From Hevea brasiliensis (Eukaryota; Streptophyta; Magnoliopsida; Malpighiales; Euphorbiaceae): DNA of 64,000 nt. The stretch spans positions 13,283,100 to 13,347,099 of the forward strand of contig NC_079496.1 of the NCBI RefSeq assembly GCF_030052815.1. Reading direction: 5' to 3'. A program made the translations under genes and the position numbers. The notes under the pieces are model-generated. The model saw only the letters and a list, made by a program, of their open reading frames with translations. It searched no databases and was not told the DNA's origin. Below, piece by piece: positions 1 through 13,351 of this stretch. How positions within the stretch are numbered: position 1 is the first letter of the stretch; each line of letters begins with the position of its first letter.

Positions 1-199
1 TACCACGAGGGCATTGCCCCCACACCCCTAAGGAGATCAGTGGTGGGCTTCGAGCCAGGGCCTATTAGCCCATGCCCCCATGCCCTCTGCTACCACCACA
101 GATCTCACTTTTTATCCCAATTGGGTCACAGCGTGAAACTTTCGGGTCTGGTCACAATTCAGGTCCATGAAAAACATATCCAAAATTCAAAGCCACGAA
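1..199. other. Unassigned GC-richer stretch at window edge
   Basis: This block is clearly richer in G and C than the rest of the window, and words such as GCCCC, CCATGCCC and ACCACCAC recur in it. I see no long open frame and no RNA gene fold. It ends where Copia-like coding sequence begins. It could be the edge of another repeat cut off by the window. Confidence 0.3.
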
Positions 200-968
200 A
201 ATAACAGATTCTTTCCAAGTATAATCATTTGAGTATTAAAGAAGCTAATACTCATTTTGATGTTTCTAACAAATTAGTTGAAGATTCAAGAAGATCTGTA
301 AGTTAATTAGACCTAGTGCAATTGGTAGTTTGATGTATACTATGCATTGTACTAGGCCAGATATTACTTTTGCTACTTGTAAACTTTCAAGATATACTCA
401 AAATCCTAGCACTGATCATTAGAAAGTTGTTGCAAGAGTTCTCAGTTATCTTAAAAGGACAAAGTCTTTTGCCTTGTTTTACAATAAGTTTCCCTCAATG
501 CTTAAGGGTTATAGTGATGCCAGTTGGCTAACCAGTGTTAATGATAATAAGTCTACATCTGGTTGGATATTCACTTTAGGGAGAGGAGCTATCTCATGGG
601 CTTCTAAGAAACAGACATGCATAATTCATTCAACAATGGAATATGAGTTTATTGCTTTAGCGACAGTAGGCAAAGAGGTAGAATGGCAGAGAAATTTATT
701 ATTAGATATAAAGTTATGGCCACAATTGATGCCAACAATCTCTTTGCACTATGATAGTGAAGCTACTATGTCTAGACCATTTAGCAAGATTTATAATGGC
801 AAGTCTAGACATATTACTTTAAGACACAAGTATGTTAGACAACTAATTTTTGATGGTATCAGCATAGTTGTCTATATTAGATCAAAGAACAATCTTGTTG
901 ACCCATTCACCAAAAGTCTCCTAAGGGATATGATTAGTAGCACTATATGTGATTTGACTTATCACTAG
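200..968 (+). pseudogene. Ty1/Copia reverse transcriptase C-terminus and RNase H remnant
   Basis: This is the 3' end of a Copia pol gene. From about 310 the translation gives the hallmark IGSLMYTMHCTRPDI segment and the KLSRYTQNPS block, then a TAG stop at about 420 where most relatives encode Trp. From 474 to 968 it is open: YSDASW (RNase H first Asp), KSTSGWIF, ISWASKKQT, the EYEFIALA box and HYDSEAT, ending in an IRSKNNLVDPFTK-like tail. In the family these domains copy RNA to DNA and remove the RNA strand. The gag, protease, integrase and most of the reverse transcriptase lie outside the window or are lost. At least two in-frame stops (near 305 and 420) make it inactive. Confidence 0.85.
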
Positions 969-1984
969 TAGTAATGGGAACCTTACTTTCTTATTCCTCA
1001 GCAATTTTAAAGGTTTAAAAGGTGATAACAAGTTATAGTTTATGATAGTTTGTGAGCACTAGAGATTAAGCAATGCTTAAGAAAAAGAGGTTGAGTATTT
1101 ATTACTCTTAATTAAGATACTAGGTTTGGTAACCAAGAAGTGCTTAATTGTGATTTTGTTTAAACTTCACCAATATAAAACACAAGAAGCGGTGCCACTT
1201 CTACCAAAGTTTGGATAATAAAACTTTGTAAGTGTTTATGAATTCTTGAGTTAGCACAAGGCCATAATATTGTGCTAAAGCTCGTAGTGAATGTATTAAA
1301 GAAGTTGATAAGATTTATGTGTATGGTATTTCCAATCTTATCAATATAAGAATTATGGTTTAATATTTAAATATAACTATTAATTTCAATGAGATTTTGA
1401 AATATTTATACTAATAACAAGTTTAAGTAGAACGATACCTTCTTTATGCATAAATCTTAATTCATGTTGATTGTGTTTATCACTAACTAAGTGGGGGATC
1501 ATTAGAAATAGTTAGTGATCGGAAAAATTAACCCATATTGAAAGAGTGTATATGTTCTAAGAAGTATAAGTGAACATATATTATTATTCTAAGAGATACG
1601 AAGTGAACTACTGTATCAGTTCTTTTAAGTTGCAAGCGAACAAATATAATTGTTCTAATAGATACAAAGTGAATTATTATATCTGTTCGAAGAGAAGCAA
1701 ATGCTTTATAAATAGCAGTTTTGAAAAAAAATCTATTAATTCTTTCTCTTCTATCTCTTCTCTTCATTTCTACTTATAATCAATATTATTATTCTTTAAT
1801 TCGTTCTTAGGAGAATTCTAGAATTGCTATATAGAATTCTATTTTGGCTTTGTTATCCTGAAGGGATCTACCCAAACTACCTAGCAGCAACATAGTGGGG
1901 CATAATTCCCTTAAGGATATTGACTATGTGATTGAAGCCTATTGTTATTATTGTTTTCCTAAAAGCGGTTACAAAAAAAAAATC
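969..1984 (+). repeat. Copia 3' untranslated region and probable 3' LTR
   Basis: This follows the RNase H stop and holds no gene. A polypurine-like AAGTGGGGGATC at about 1489-1500 is where a 3' LTR would start, so the LTR is probably about 1496-1980. A good TATA box (TATAAATA) at 1707-1714 lies inside it, as expected for an LTR promoter. I could not fix exact LTR ends because no partner LTR lies in the window. The short frames here (1528-1779, both strands) are low-complexity and not genes. Confidence 0.5.
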
Positions 1985-4686
1985 CAAAATTTATTTTGAA
2001 AGGATCCAAAGTTGAAAAATCTTTATTGATCAATGACGAAGCCATCAAGTTAGGAATAGCAAACTGACTTCCCAACATCTCATAAACTAATACCAAATTT
2101 GCTAGGAAAATTTGTAATAAAGAAATAAGTGTGAGACTGATTCCTTTGGGACAGAATGGTGAGGACAATATTATGGTTTAAAGATAAAATTCTTAGCTTG
2201 TAAAGCCTTTCCTGTGAGCACAACCTCTCATTGCAAGCTAACCACACCATTAACTTGACTTTAGGAGAAATAGGACCCAACCACATATTAGGAACGTTAG
2301 GAAGATCTTGGCAGCTGGCATTCAAAAGGCTTCTAAAGAGGGAGTCCTCTATTGTTTTGCTGGGTTTTCCATTTCTAGGAGAAATTAGAGGCTGCGAGGC
2401 TAAATTAGCATTCTAAGAAAATAGATTCCTCTGCCAAGTAAAACACCAGGACCAAGTGTCACCAACCCAAGAGCCTATTTCTGAGACATTGGAAAATTGA
2501 TCAACTAAAATAATATACAATATAGGGAAAGTGAGTTTTAGAACCTGATTATCACCTAACCATCTATCATGCCTGAAGGAGATATGCTTTCCATTGCCTG
2601 GGATATACATAGTGTTATTCATAACTTAAAAGCTATTACCATTTGTGGAGGCAGCACTTTGAATATCTTTCCATACTACAGAAACATGATTATCAGATGT
2701 TAAGAGAAGCACACAGTCATTAAAAAAAAAATGGTATTTTGACTGAAGAATCGATACCTAGCTAGATTTGTGACTTCCTTATAACCATCATAACCCTCTG
2801 AATGGTAAAGTTTATTGTGCAGAAGGATATTGCAGATGCCCAGGCCACCTTTGTGTTTAGGCTTTAAAAGTGATTCTTGTTTAACAAGATGAATCTTTCT
2901 GACATCAACCTCTCTTACCAAAAGAATGACCTCAAGATTTTCTCAATTTTTAGTGCTATAGCTTTTGAGATTTTGAAGATCGATAGGAAATAAATTAGCA
3001 CGTTTGACAAGGAAGTTTTTATAAGCATTAAGCAACCTGCCATCGAAAGGATTTTACCTTTCTAAAAAGCCAACTTGTTTTCAATCTTCTGTATAACTGG
3101 CATCCACATTGTGGAATTCTGTGAGTTAGCACCAAAGTACTTAGTAGGTAAAGAATCTATCTTGTAACTTACAACCCTAGCATCCTTATGATGAGTGTGC
3201 TCATCAACATTGATGCCAAACAAAATACTCTTATTAAAATTCACAACCAAACCCAAGACCAACTAAAAGCAGCGTAATATTCGTGTGATAGCATTAATAT
3301 ATTGAATTTTCAATTCACAGAAAATAATAGTATCATCAATGAATTGCTGATGGGAGATTTGAACCTCTCCTTGACCCACTCAATAACCCTGATTACATGG
3401 TCCCCTTGTCTCAACCGTTCTTCATTTTGAGTTCTTCTGTTGGGCTCCCATTAATTAAAATGGAGACATAAGCATTTGAGATATAAGTAGAAACAGATGC
3501 TCTCCACTTCGAAGTGAAATCTATGTATTCCATGGATCTTTTAAGGTTGTCCCATCTAATACAATTGAACACCTTCTCAAAGATTTTTTTTTTTTTTGAG
3601 AAGGAACGCCTTCTCAAAGTTCAGCTTGAATGCAAAGCATCCCTTATTGTTTTTCCTATCCACCACTTCATTTGCCACTAGGAAAGAGTCCAGAATCTGC
3701 CTCTTTTTAATAAAAGCATTTTGGTTGTGACTAATAAGTTGCGGCAGAACTGATTTAAGCTGATTTGCCAGAAGCTTGGATATAATCTTTAACAGACCAT
3801 GAACAAGACAATTGGTCGATGATCACTTAATTTTTATAGCCCCAGATAATTTTGGCACAAGAGCAATAAAAGAAGAGTGTACTGCATCTGGCAAGGAAGA
3901 AGATGAATGAAAATTAGTAACCATTTTGAAGATTTCATCCTTGATCAAAGCCCATGAATTTTTGTAAAAAAGGAAATTTGCCCCATCCAAACTAAGGGCT
4001 TTGCTTAAATCACACAGCCATATAGCATCTCTTACTTCCTCAATTGTAAAGCCTTCAACAAGGCTTTGAGCATCAACAAGGCTCAACTTATTGTAGTTAA
4101 GAGAAGGGCAGCGACATACCAAGGGGCAAATCTGACAGAAACATTCTTGAAAGTGTTCCAAAATGACCATTTAAATGGCATTTTTATCCTTCAGAATACA
4201 CCCATTATCATTGATAGAAAAAAGGCAATTCTTCTACCATCTGTTACTGCATTGAATGTGGAAGAATATATTATTTTTATCCCCCAAACTGCACCAATTG
4301 ATTCTAGATTTTTGCTCCTAGACTGATTCTAGCCAATTTGACCAAAGCTTCATATCTGATTTCAGTTGCTGAATTAACAAGATTTTTGGTGTTGTAAAAT
4401 CACGTTTTTCTGTAGTGTCCACTGACTTATCAACTTGTAACTTCGAGTCATTCAACTTTGATTTCGCATTGCCAAAAAGTTCCAAACTTGGAACTTCTTT
4501 AAGAGCTTCAACTTAATAGGTAACAGCACACATGGGCTATCTAAAGGGAACTCTTTCCAAAAACCTTCAATAACCTCACGAAACCTTGGCTAAGTCCACC
4601 ATGCATCAAGAAGTCTCATAGATTTTATTTCCCAGTCTAAGGATCAATGGTAAGAAGAATAGGACTATGGTTAGATCACAGATGGT
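1985..4686 (-). pseudogene. 5'-truncated L1-type LINE (ORF2: endonuclease tail, RT, zf-RVT)
   Basis: Minus-strand frames read in order as an L1-type ORF2. The end of the endonuclease and linker lies at 4680-4200. RT starts at 4170-3823 with FTIEEVRDAIWLCD, a decayed version of the family's SKSPGPDGFNF block, and FIALVPK. RT continues at 3617-3411 (the family's F/D-x-V-W region as FNCIRWDNL, then NGSPTEE) and at 3262-3062 (VNFNKSILFGINVDE). Then come the GGLGI thumb region at 2921-2700, the WLGD segment at 2622-2413 and the zf-RVT-like PKVKLMVWLACNERLCSQERL at 2325-2080. Frames shift between blocks and stops are frequent, so it is dead. It is cut on its 5' side at 4686, where an LTR begins. 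No clear poly-A tail is visible at the 1985 end. Confidence 0.85.
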
Positions 4687-5935
4687 TGATACATGCATTT
4701 TATACAATCATTTAATTTAAATTTCATAGTCATTTTATTCATTTATTAGTTATTTTTAGTTAGTTTTATTAGTTATTTAGTTAATTTTTTATAATTGTCA
4801 ATTTTTGGATTAATTTATAATTTTATTTTTTTCTTTGTAGATAAAATGGTTTTTTTGAGGGACTAAAAAGTAATTTTGCAAGTAATGAGTGATTTCTAGG
4901 TTCTTTTGGACCAAAAATGAAGCTTGAAAATTGAAAGATTTAAAGATTGCTGAAATCTACAAAGGATGCTGCATAGCCTATGCAACTTTTGCATAGGAGT
5001 CAGAAGAAATTTTGGACTTGCCAAAAGTTGCACAAGGTACTACATAGCCTATGCAGATGCTTATACAATAACCTAGAAGAAATTCTGAGATTCGCTAAAA
5101 GTTGCACAACCACCTGCATAGCCTGTGCACCTTCATAGGAGAAAGCTTAAATCTGTCGAGCGCACAGCCTATGCAACTCAACTGTGCACCTTCATGGAAA
5201 ATTGCTAGGACATGTTGAAAAGTGCACAGCTTGTGCACCTTTACAAAAAATCTCTGGAGCTTGCTGAAATATGCACAGGATCTTACACAGGCACTGCATA
5301 GCCTATGCACTTCCTCATTAATTGGCTAAAGGAGGAAAATTTTCACACATGTAGTGACCTTAGACCACTATTTTTGGGCCATTCTAGGGTTTTTGTCAAG
5401 GGTTATAAACTAATCTTATCTCATTTTTTGCTATAAGAAGAAAGATTGGAAAAAGAAGAAAAGGAAGAAAAGGGGAGTCAACACTTCCATTTTTGGACTA
5501 GGAAATTGGATTCTTCTTTTCTTCACATTTTTTGCACTTCCGCTACTGAGTTTATTTAGTTTTAGTTTATTTTCATGATTTATTTCCTCCTTTACTTAGA
5601 ATCTCTTGTACTAAATATGGATAGTGAGTAGTATTTTGAGATTTTGGAGTTCCGTACGTAATATTTAAGATATTTTGAGGATTTGAGCTGGTTAAACCAA
5701 ATTATATGTTTATTATGAGGTTTTATCCATTTCTTGTATGCCTAATGATATGCTTAGTATAGGATCCCATTAAGTTTTGTTTATAATCCTTGGTTAAAGC
5801 ATCGAAAGGAGAAAACCCAGTGATAGATAATTAAGAAATTAGACTTAATTAACTTAGATTTAGAAATAGACTAAGGATTTCAAAGAAACTTTGCACCAAG
5901 CATGCCAAATCAAACATCAATATGCCAATTTGGAC
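4687..5935 (+). repeat. Truncated Gypsy-type (Tat/Athila-like) LTR with palindromic boxes
   Basis: It starts with TGATACATGCATTTTATA, a start resembling the TGATAA... starts of the Athila LTRs elsewhere in this window. No ORF of interest is present. Between about 4968 and 5315 a palindromic box close to TGCATAGCCTATGCA recurs at least six times, separated by diverged filler containing TTGCTGAAA-like words. It is interrupted at 5936 by a Copia-type LTR, and AT-rich sequence at 12719-12835 may be its continuation. The strand is inferred from the LTR start only. Confidence 0.45.
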
Positions 5936-6431
5936 ATAAAGGGTGTAAGGTTAGTAATTTCAAAATTTTCAAAACTCTAGGTTTCATGCAACATATAAAC
6001 ATTTTATACTATTACAAAAATACATAATTTTGATTATAATTAATTGCTAACAAGCCTAATTTGCCAATTAGGAAACAAACTCTTAAATTATACAAGTTAG
6101 GGTTTTACGAAAGAACTCACCTTTAAGGCACATAATCAATTTCACACACCAAATTTAGGGAGTGAAGCCACCAAGTGTTGGCTCTCTAGCTTATCCGCAC
6201 AAGCCCCTTAATCAAAACTCCTTTGGATCAAGCAAAATGCTCCTTGGTTCTTCCCTATGGTGCAGCCAAATATGGAAGATGGCTAGGAGTGAATTTTCTT
6301 GATTTTCTTTGTGTGGAAGTGATGAGAAACCTTTTCTCAAGGATCAATTCAAGAGTTTAACCATTAAACCTCTTGTATTTTGCTAAGGAAGAAGGAAAGA
6401 ATTTTTTTTCTTTCTATGGGAAGAATGGGAC

Positions 6432-9400
6432 TGTCACACCCTACTCCTCCGTAAGATGTAACATGATCTCGTAGTATACCTAATGAACTACCGTACTTCG
6501 CCTACCGGTGACCCATTAAATATACTACAAGGGATTTTAAATCAATTTTCATGAAATTGAATCATTGATTAAAATCTGGTGTTACGAAAATTTTTCAAAA
6601 TTTCGGCAGAGTGCCGACTGTATTTTGAAAAAACAGTTCTTCAAAACCTGCAAAGAAATACACTTCTAATATTTTTGCTCAACCATTACTCCATTTCAAA
6701 TCATTTTTCAATACAATTCAATCTCAATAATCAAATCAATTCATTTTCAAACCAACCTCATCATAAAAGAAACATTTCATTGATTACAAGACTCAAAAAT
6801 TAATATTATAAAATTATACAGATAAATGGAATCTCAAATTTATATTACAATAATTTGCATTTAATTACATACCAAATTATTTTACAAGAGTTCTTATACA
6901 ACTGCTCAAATAATTTACATACATCTTATTACATGCATACATCAAAATCTATGTACATGGGTATACCTATGATATACTTGGAGCTGATCTGAATGTGTCT
7001 TCAAGGAAGCTTACTCAACTGCTCTATGCTTTTTTCACCTGCGACAGCATGCAAAGCTATCGCTGAGTGGTGAACTCAGTGGTGCACAACTATAATTTAA
7101 AATATAATACCATATATATGTTGACAGAATTATAACAAATAATTTGGAAATCTTGAAATAATCGTTGCCAATAATATAATCATTTATTAAAATAACCTTG
7201 ATCAAGAATTTCAATTTTTCAAATCACAATTGAACAATTAAAGTAATTCCAGCAACTTATGGAAATAAATATTAATTTCAATAAAATCAAGTATGCATAA
7301 ATCCCATTTGAAATCAAAATTCTTTACTATTCAAAAACCATTCTTTATCTCACTAACTATGCAAGACTAATCCGAAAGGGCCATCTCCGGGGTGATTCTA
7401 ACTCCCTATAGTCGGGAAGGTCGAATCGGATTCTAACTCCCTATGGTCGGGGAGGTCTAATCATCGCGCACAGTACACACCACAATAATGAAACTTCTGA
7501 AAGGGCCATAACAAAAAAAAAACTTAGATCTAACCTCTAATAAGAGGAGAATCTAAGCCTGTACACGAACCATGGTAATCAAAACAAAGCTAACTCCATT
7601 GTCTCCTCAACAAATGAGAGAGATGGGTAATAATCTAGTCAAGCATCTATAGTGAGATATAAAACAATATCATAAATCTCTTTGTCCTTTTTGTGAGCAT
7701 AAATCACAACACAATTCGATTCAAAGTCAATTCCAATATCCAATAATTTTTATGCTCATCGCAACTCAAAACATAAATTTGTATTTTCCCATGCAAATTG
7801 CCCATCACAATTCAAAACATATTCTATCAAAATTTTTCAAAATATAATTTATTCAATCCACAAAATGCTTAATACTTGTTGAAATACCATTTCACAAAGC
7901 TAAATTCATACATACTATAACAATTTCAATAATCATTAAATTAAATCCAATACTTGATAAACATAATACATAAGGAAAATACGTCATTTAATCATATGAA
8001 ATTTTCAGAACAAAATCAATTAAAAACTAGTTGTGCACAAACCTCTTATGAGTCGCCTCTTGGCCTTGACTCAGTGGGTCTTTTCCCTTTCCAGTGTCTT
8101 TTCTAACTGAAATACACAATTTAAAGTGTTTCAGTACTCATTTAAATTGTTTCTAATAATAAGGTTCAATAATTAAATTTTATTAATACTATTCCTTTCA
8201 TTAGTCAACCTATAATGTTGACCTTTAATGCACACTAGGTAAATTAGTTTTAATGTCACTAATATGTTCCATTTTTTATTTCCTCACATGTTGACATATG
8301 TTGCCAATTTCATTTCAAAGCTTATTGCATTTTTATTACAATTATTCATATTTCATGGCCAATGTTTACTGTCTATTGGACCAAGCCACAGTGTAAATTT
8401 AATAGATTTCTCTTCATTAAATTCTTTCTCATTGTGTCTTCTTTAATTTCCTTTTTGAATCACTCCATTTGGAGTTGTATAACTTAAGTTACGGTCATTT
8501 AACCATAACTAGGTCAAAGTTAAATTTTGACTTCTTTATTAGGCATTTTCGGTTCTGAATTTACTAATTTATTTGGACTGTTTGTAATCACATTGAGGTC
8601 TAGCATTCTTCATAAGTATTGTTGCCCTATGTCTTAGGGTCAATCAAAAATTTTACTTGTAATTTGTCAAGTCTTATAGAATTATTTATAGCCAAATTGT
8701 TGACTTGGACTCAAAGGTCTTATATTGGCATGGTCCTTAATTAGGTCAATGGCTCTGACCTCAAATTCTGACCTTATACACTTATAATTTGAGGAAGTTG
8801 TCTAAAATAAAGTTTTAGGTCTCTTTCTTAGCTTTCCAGATTGGTATGACTCATTTAAATTGGATACTTCTTGTGGGAGATATGCTTATTTGAATTTTCT
8901 GGATTTTATGGTCAATCCAGATTTAGTGTGCCAACTTAATCAAGTTAATTGACCTAGTTCGCTTGATTTCTAGGTTTTGGTCAAATTACCAATATTGTAG
9001 ATCTATATCTTATTGAAATTTTGGGACTAATTTCAAGTCATTTGGAGTTCTATGGACCAAGTTATGGTCATTTTACTATTACTGGTCAAGTTGCACGTAT
9101 ATTGCAAAGTTTAGGTCATTTTTAGGTCAAAGTCAATTTGGCCAGTTTTTGTAACCCAACTTTAGCGATCATTTTGACTTGGTAATTGGCATTTCTGGGC
9201 TTTGTGGTCTTCACCAAAGTTGTAGCCCTATGTCTAAGCTTTCCAACGGTATAAATTTTAGGTCATTTGGACCAGTTTTGAGTGAGTTATGACCAAAAGA
9301 CTGATTACTATTCATATGGTCAATTTCTAGATTCTTATGTTATACTAATCCGGATTTGGTCATTCTTTTAGTCACTTCTAAGCAGAATTTTGGCATGAAC

Positions 9401-11179
9401 TATGCATAAAAGTTGGCCTATTTTATATCTGGTTTTGCCTCTAATTGGCCTCATACCAATTGGGGTCACAATTTTACACTTATAGCTCAATTTAGCTACT
9501 ACCCTTGTATACTTCCCTCAACCCCAACCACATGCATTTTTACTTGCTAAATCTCATACCAATTCTGATTTGGTATGGTACCAAATACATTCCTCACTTC
9601 ACATTATAGTTAATTTGGGTAGTATATAACCAATTGACAATACACCAATTACAATTCCAATTCACCAAATCCAATTCTAACAATATATACACATAATCAC
9701 TCCTAACCATAACATATAACTTCACCACTAATTTACATACACATTTAGCAATCTTTAAGACCACAATTCATTAAACAACTTCATGACTTCCAGCATTCTT
9801 CAAGAAGTTAACAAGCTGCCGAATTGTAAGGCCTCCCATAATTGCTTTCAAGCTCCAATTTTCACTTGGTCAATCATCACATATACATAAAGTTAACTTA
9901 CTAACACCTTAAATCACATTAATCAACATTAATTCTCCACAATACATGTAAGAATAGTTCATTTAATACACAATTCCATGGTTGTCCATTTAAGCAATTA
10001 CACAGAAAATTTCAAACTCAAAATCAATTTCCAATTCAAGTACTCAACTTCAACATACACCAATAATTAACCTACTAGAACTTTTATTTACTTCAATCAA
10101 CATCAATACCCATCAAATTCATGTGAAAACAATTCAAAGCTCTTTAATCACCATGGCTGCTAAAAATAATGCATAATAATAATAACTCATCAAAACCTCA
10201 AAATTTCTTCATCAATTTACTTATCTCAAACTTCCCACAAACTTTACTTAAGAAGGAAAGGAATTTGAACACTTACCTATTATTGGAGCTTGTTAAATCT
10301 TCACCAAATCCTCTCCTTCTTGCTGCCTACCTCTTTCCCATGTTGTGTAGACAAACTTTAGTGAAGAAACTTAGAAGAAATGAGGGCTTGATGATGGTGG
10401 AGTGAAGCTTCATGCATGGGCGGCCATGGAGTTTTTGGGAGAGAAACTTGAATTCGGCAAAGTGAGAAAATGAGGTTGAAGATGAAGATTTTAAGTGGAA
10501 AAATTTGTCCTTAGTGGCCCTTATATACTCCACTAAATATCCCACTTAGTGCTCCATTATCTTAATTTAATATAGTTTAATTATTAAGTTTCAATTATCC
10601 CAATTTTCACCCCTTAATTTCTCTTAATTTCATTACATATTTAATTTCCTTTTTCATGGGGTTTTCAAAATTTAATACTACTTATTTTTAATGGATATTT
10701 AGGTCAAAAGTCAACTCGAGGTGTCAAATGACCAAAATGCCCCTCTTCGGGTTGTATTTTGGATTTTTCAGTACTACCGATTTACTCCTTGTACTGCCGA
10801 TTTCTTTAATTTTCATTTTTCGTTTATACTAATTAATTTTTCTTTAACATTTTCAATGTCAATTACACCTCAGTAAACCTTTAATTATGTCCCAAAAATA
10901 TTTTCCCGAGTTTCTCGCGATCCACGGCCAGTCAACGGTCCTCGCCGTAACTTCCCAGTGCGGTCACCCATCGCTTCGGTGCCGGCTCATTTAACCTAGT
11001 TTCATTTTCTCTCTTTTATTTTTTCTTAATTTTTCTTGTATTTTCTTTTTATTTATTTTATCATTTTATGCCTGTTTATTATCACTGAAGTGTAGTTTTA
11101 GACATCCTGACTTATCCGGACCGACATTAGGTCACCGGAGTTATCGAATGTATGGACTACGTAAAGTGAGGGCGTTACA
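6432..11179 (-). repeat. Tekay-type chromovirus solo LTR, 4.75 kb
   Basis: It begins TGTCACACCCTACTCCTCCG and ends GGGCGTTACA, the reverse-complement ends of the chromovirus LTR family seen at 36479-39991. The flanks GGGAC (6427-6431) and AGGAC (11180-11184) are a near-perfect 5-bp target-site duplication. It carries the family's conserved block near its right end (GTGCGGTCACCCATCGCTTC at about 10957). No pol or gag sequence is inside. It is longer than the other copies (3.4-4.0 kb), mainly in the AT-rich middle. Short frames such as 10169-10405 sit in simple AT-rich DNA and are not genes. Confidence 0.75.
7390..7470. repeat. Short tandem duplication inside the LTR
   Basis: The phrase GATTCTAACTCCCTAT-x-GTCGGG-x-AGGTC occurs twice in a row (about 7396 and 7433) with few differences. 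It is a local duplication in the LTR interior. Confidence 0.6.
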
Positions 11180-12718
11180 AGGACGCCAAGATGATGGACG
11201 AAGACAATTCTTCTTCCTTTTCCCCTTTATATTCTTCTCATTTAACATTTAAATGAGCTTTCAGTCCCTTATTGGTCCTCTTGTTAAGCATTAATCTTAA
11301 TTAAAAAATTAATATTGATTAATTAGCAATCTAATTACTAATTAATTTAATTAATTAATCATTAATTAAATTTTCCTCCCATTTTTGACTAAATCAAACC
11401 TATGCCATGTAAGCATATGACCAAGTCAAACTTGTCCATGTCATACTTTGACCAAGTCAAAGTGATCAAATTTTGACCTAGTCAAACTAGTTAAAATTTG
11501 ATTTCTTCCTTATGCCAAATTCTCCAAGTTTATATTTAACACTTTAAATATTAACTTGAATACTTCTATAGGCAAATTTAGTTTCAAGTCATGCTAGGGA
11601 TTTGCAATCTTATTGCAAACTAAATTTGTTAATTCAATTAATTAATTAAACTAATTAATTAATTAATTAAACTAATCTTGCTTTGATCATCGAGCTCTTA
11701 TGTGTGTGACTTACTAGGTTCATTACTAATTGGCAATGAGAATAATATTAACTCCTTTAATATTATTGGAACTATTCTATACTCAAATGAAATTCCTTTT
11801 TCATTTAAGTTCTCATAAGTCATGAGTGACATCTAGTATAATGTATCATGACTACCCAATTAGTTATGAATTGATTCCCCAATTCATAAGCCTAATCACA
11901 CATACCAAGCACTAAAAACTCTCCATTACAAAATCTCGATTCTAGCTAGAGTCATAGTTAATGTCAAATTCTTATGCTTAGAATTATATGTCCTCTTTTA
12001 ATTCTAATTCTTAATTAATTAGACTTTCCTGTTAGAAACTCTATTCTGACTAAATCTATCTATTCTGGCCAAAAACTTGAATCATCAAGAACAATTAAAT
12101 GGACATAGGATTTTTATCCCTATTTACATAGGGTAACAGATCCTATCTTGACTAACACCTATCTCTATATATAACTAGTCTGAGCCAACACACGCTCATT
12201 TACTTATACATAGTATAAGTATGAAAGCAGCATCAAACTCAAAACACCTATATATAAGATAATTGTGTTAGCTCAGGTCAAGGGACTATATGCACTATTA
12301 TGATCTTTATGACCTTGCATTGACAAGAGTATACTCAATATGCATGTCATAATGTGTCACTGGTTCAATCTACTTATCTTATAAGTGCCCATCATATTTG
12401 TTATATGCATGAGACTCACCATTCTATCCCATTAGTATCTTATACTAATCCATAGAAATAAACATAAATGACAATATTTCCGGATAAATAATGCCTAATG
12501 AGGTATCCTAGATTGTGAACCAATATTTATAACATATGTACTAGAATGTTCTATCACTTATATTCTTAACGCTTAAGAATGGCACATCTAACATATGTTG
12601 AAGGACATTTTCAATTAAACATAAACCTTTTATATTAATTGAAAATATTCATGCCATTTGAGGGAATATTGTTTACTATACACAACACAAAGGTATTACT
12701 CTAGGGCATATCACTAAC

Positions 12719-13351
12719 TGGATTAAGAGAATTAATAGAATGATTAAAGAAACTAATGGGTCTTAGTTAATTTTAACTCCATGAAAATAGGATTAAGTTA
12801 ATTAAGGCACTCTTTGTCTCAATCGAAAGAGTTTTCAAAGGATTTGAGAATTCATATAATTTTCATATGTTTGGCAACCAATTTAAAATCCTATAATAGC
12901 TTAAATATGAACCCCATAACTCCAGAATCACTCTTTTACCATTGTTGATTGTTAATTGACTTAAATTACTTGTTACTTTTAATCTTATCGTATTGCATTT
13001 AGCTTTATCTATTTCTTATAATTTTAGTGAAATCTTTATTCAAGCAATTTCTTATTTGAATTTACAAATATACCCTTCACTCCCAATCTCTTCATTTAAT
13101 TACTTGTTAGTCCAAATTAGTTTAGGTTAGTATATAATTATATCAAAAATTCAATTATTAACACAACTCTTCGAGGGAACAATATCTTTATCTATACTAC
13201 TTGAACGACCCGTGCACTTGCTGTTGAGCCACATCAATGGTCCTCATGGCAACCCTTTGAAAAGCAAATTAGGGAATCTAGAAATATGGTGAGAAGACAC
13301 TAAGGATTTATCAATTTTGCTCATTGACACTACGTTCCTCCAGACTAATTT
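12719..13351. repeat. Repeat segment, first copy of a local duplication, with LINE tail
   Basis: 12836-13351 matches 17437-17945 almost base for base (shared landmarks: TTTTCATATGTTTGGC, GAATCACT-TTTTTACCATTGTTG, CTCATGGCAACCCTTT). The last ~150 bases, read on the minus strand, resemble an L1 endonuclease segment (FPNLLFKGLP, as in the family's FPN-L-GLPR before SDH). It contains stops. 12719-12835 is AT-rich and probably continues the LTR interrupted at 5936. Confidence 0.6.

Larger units (their letters stand above)
5936..12718 (-). repeat. Copia-type solo LTR, interrupted by a Tekay-type LTR
   Basis: The two outer pieces (5936-6431 and 11180-12718) match the Copia 3' LTR at 20289-22383 over its length. 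They share the ATTACTAATTGGCAATGAGAA block, the CATCAAGAACAATTAAATG block and the terminal CTCTAGGGCATA-x-CACTAAC. With the inner element removed, one LTR remains and no coding region, so it is a solo LTR. Flanks TGGAC (5931-5935) and TGGAT (12719-12723) may be a decayed target-site duplication. The minus strand is taken from the related coding element, whose LTR starts at its high-coordinate end. Confidence 0.65.
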
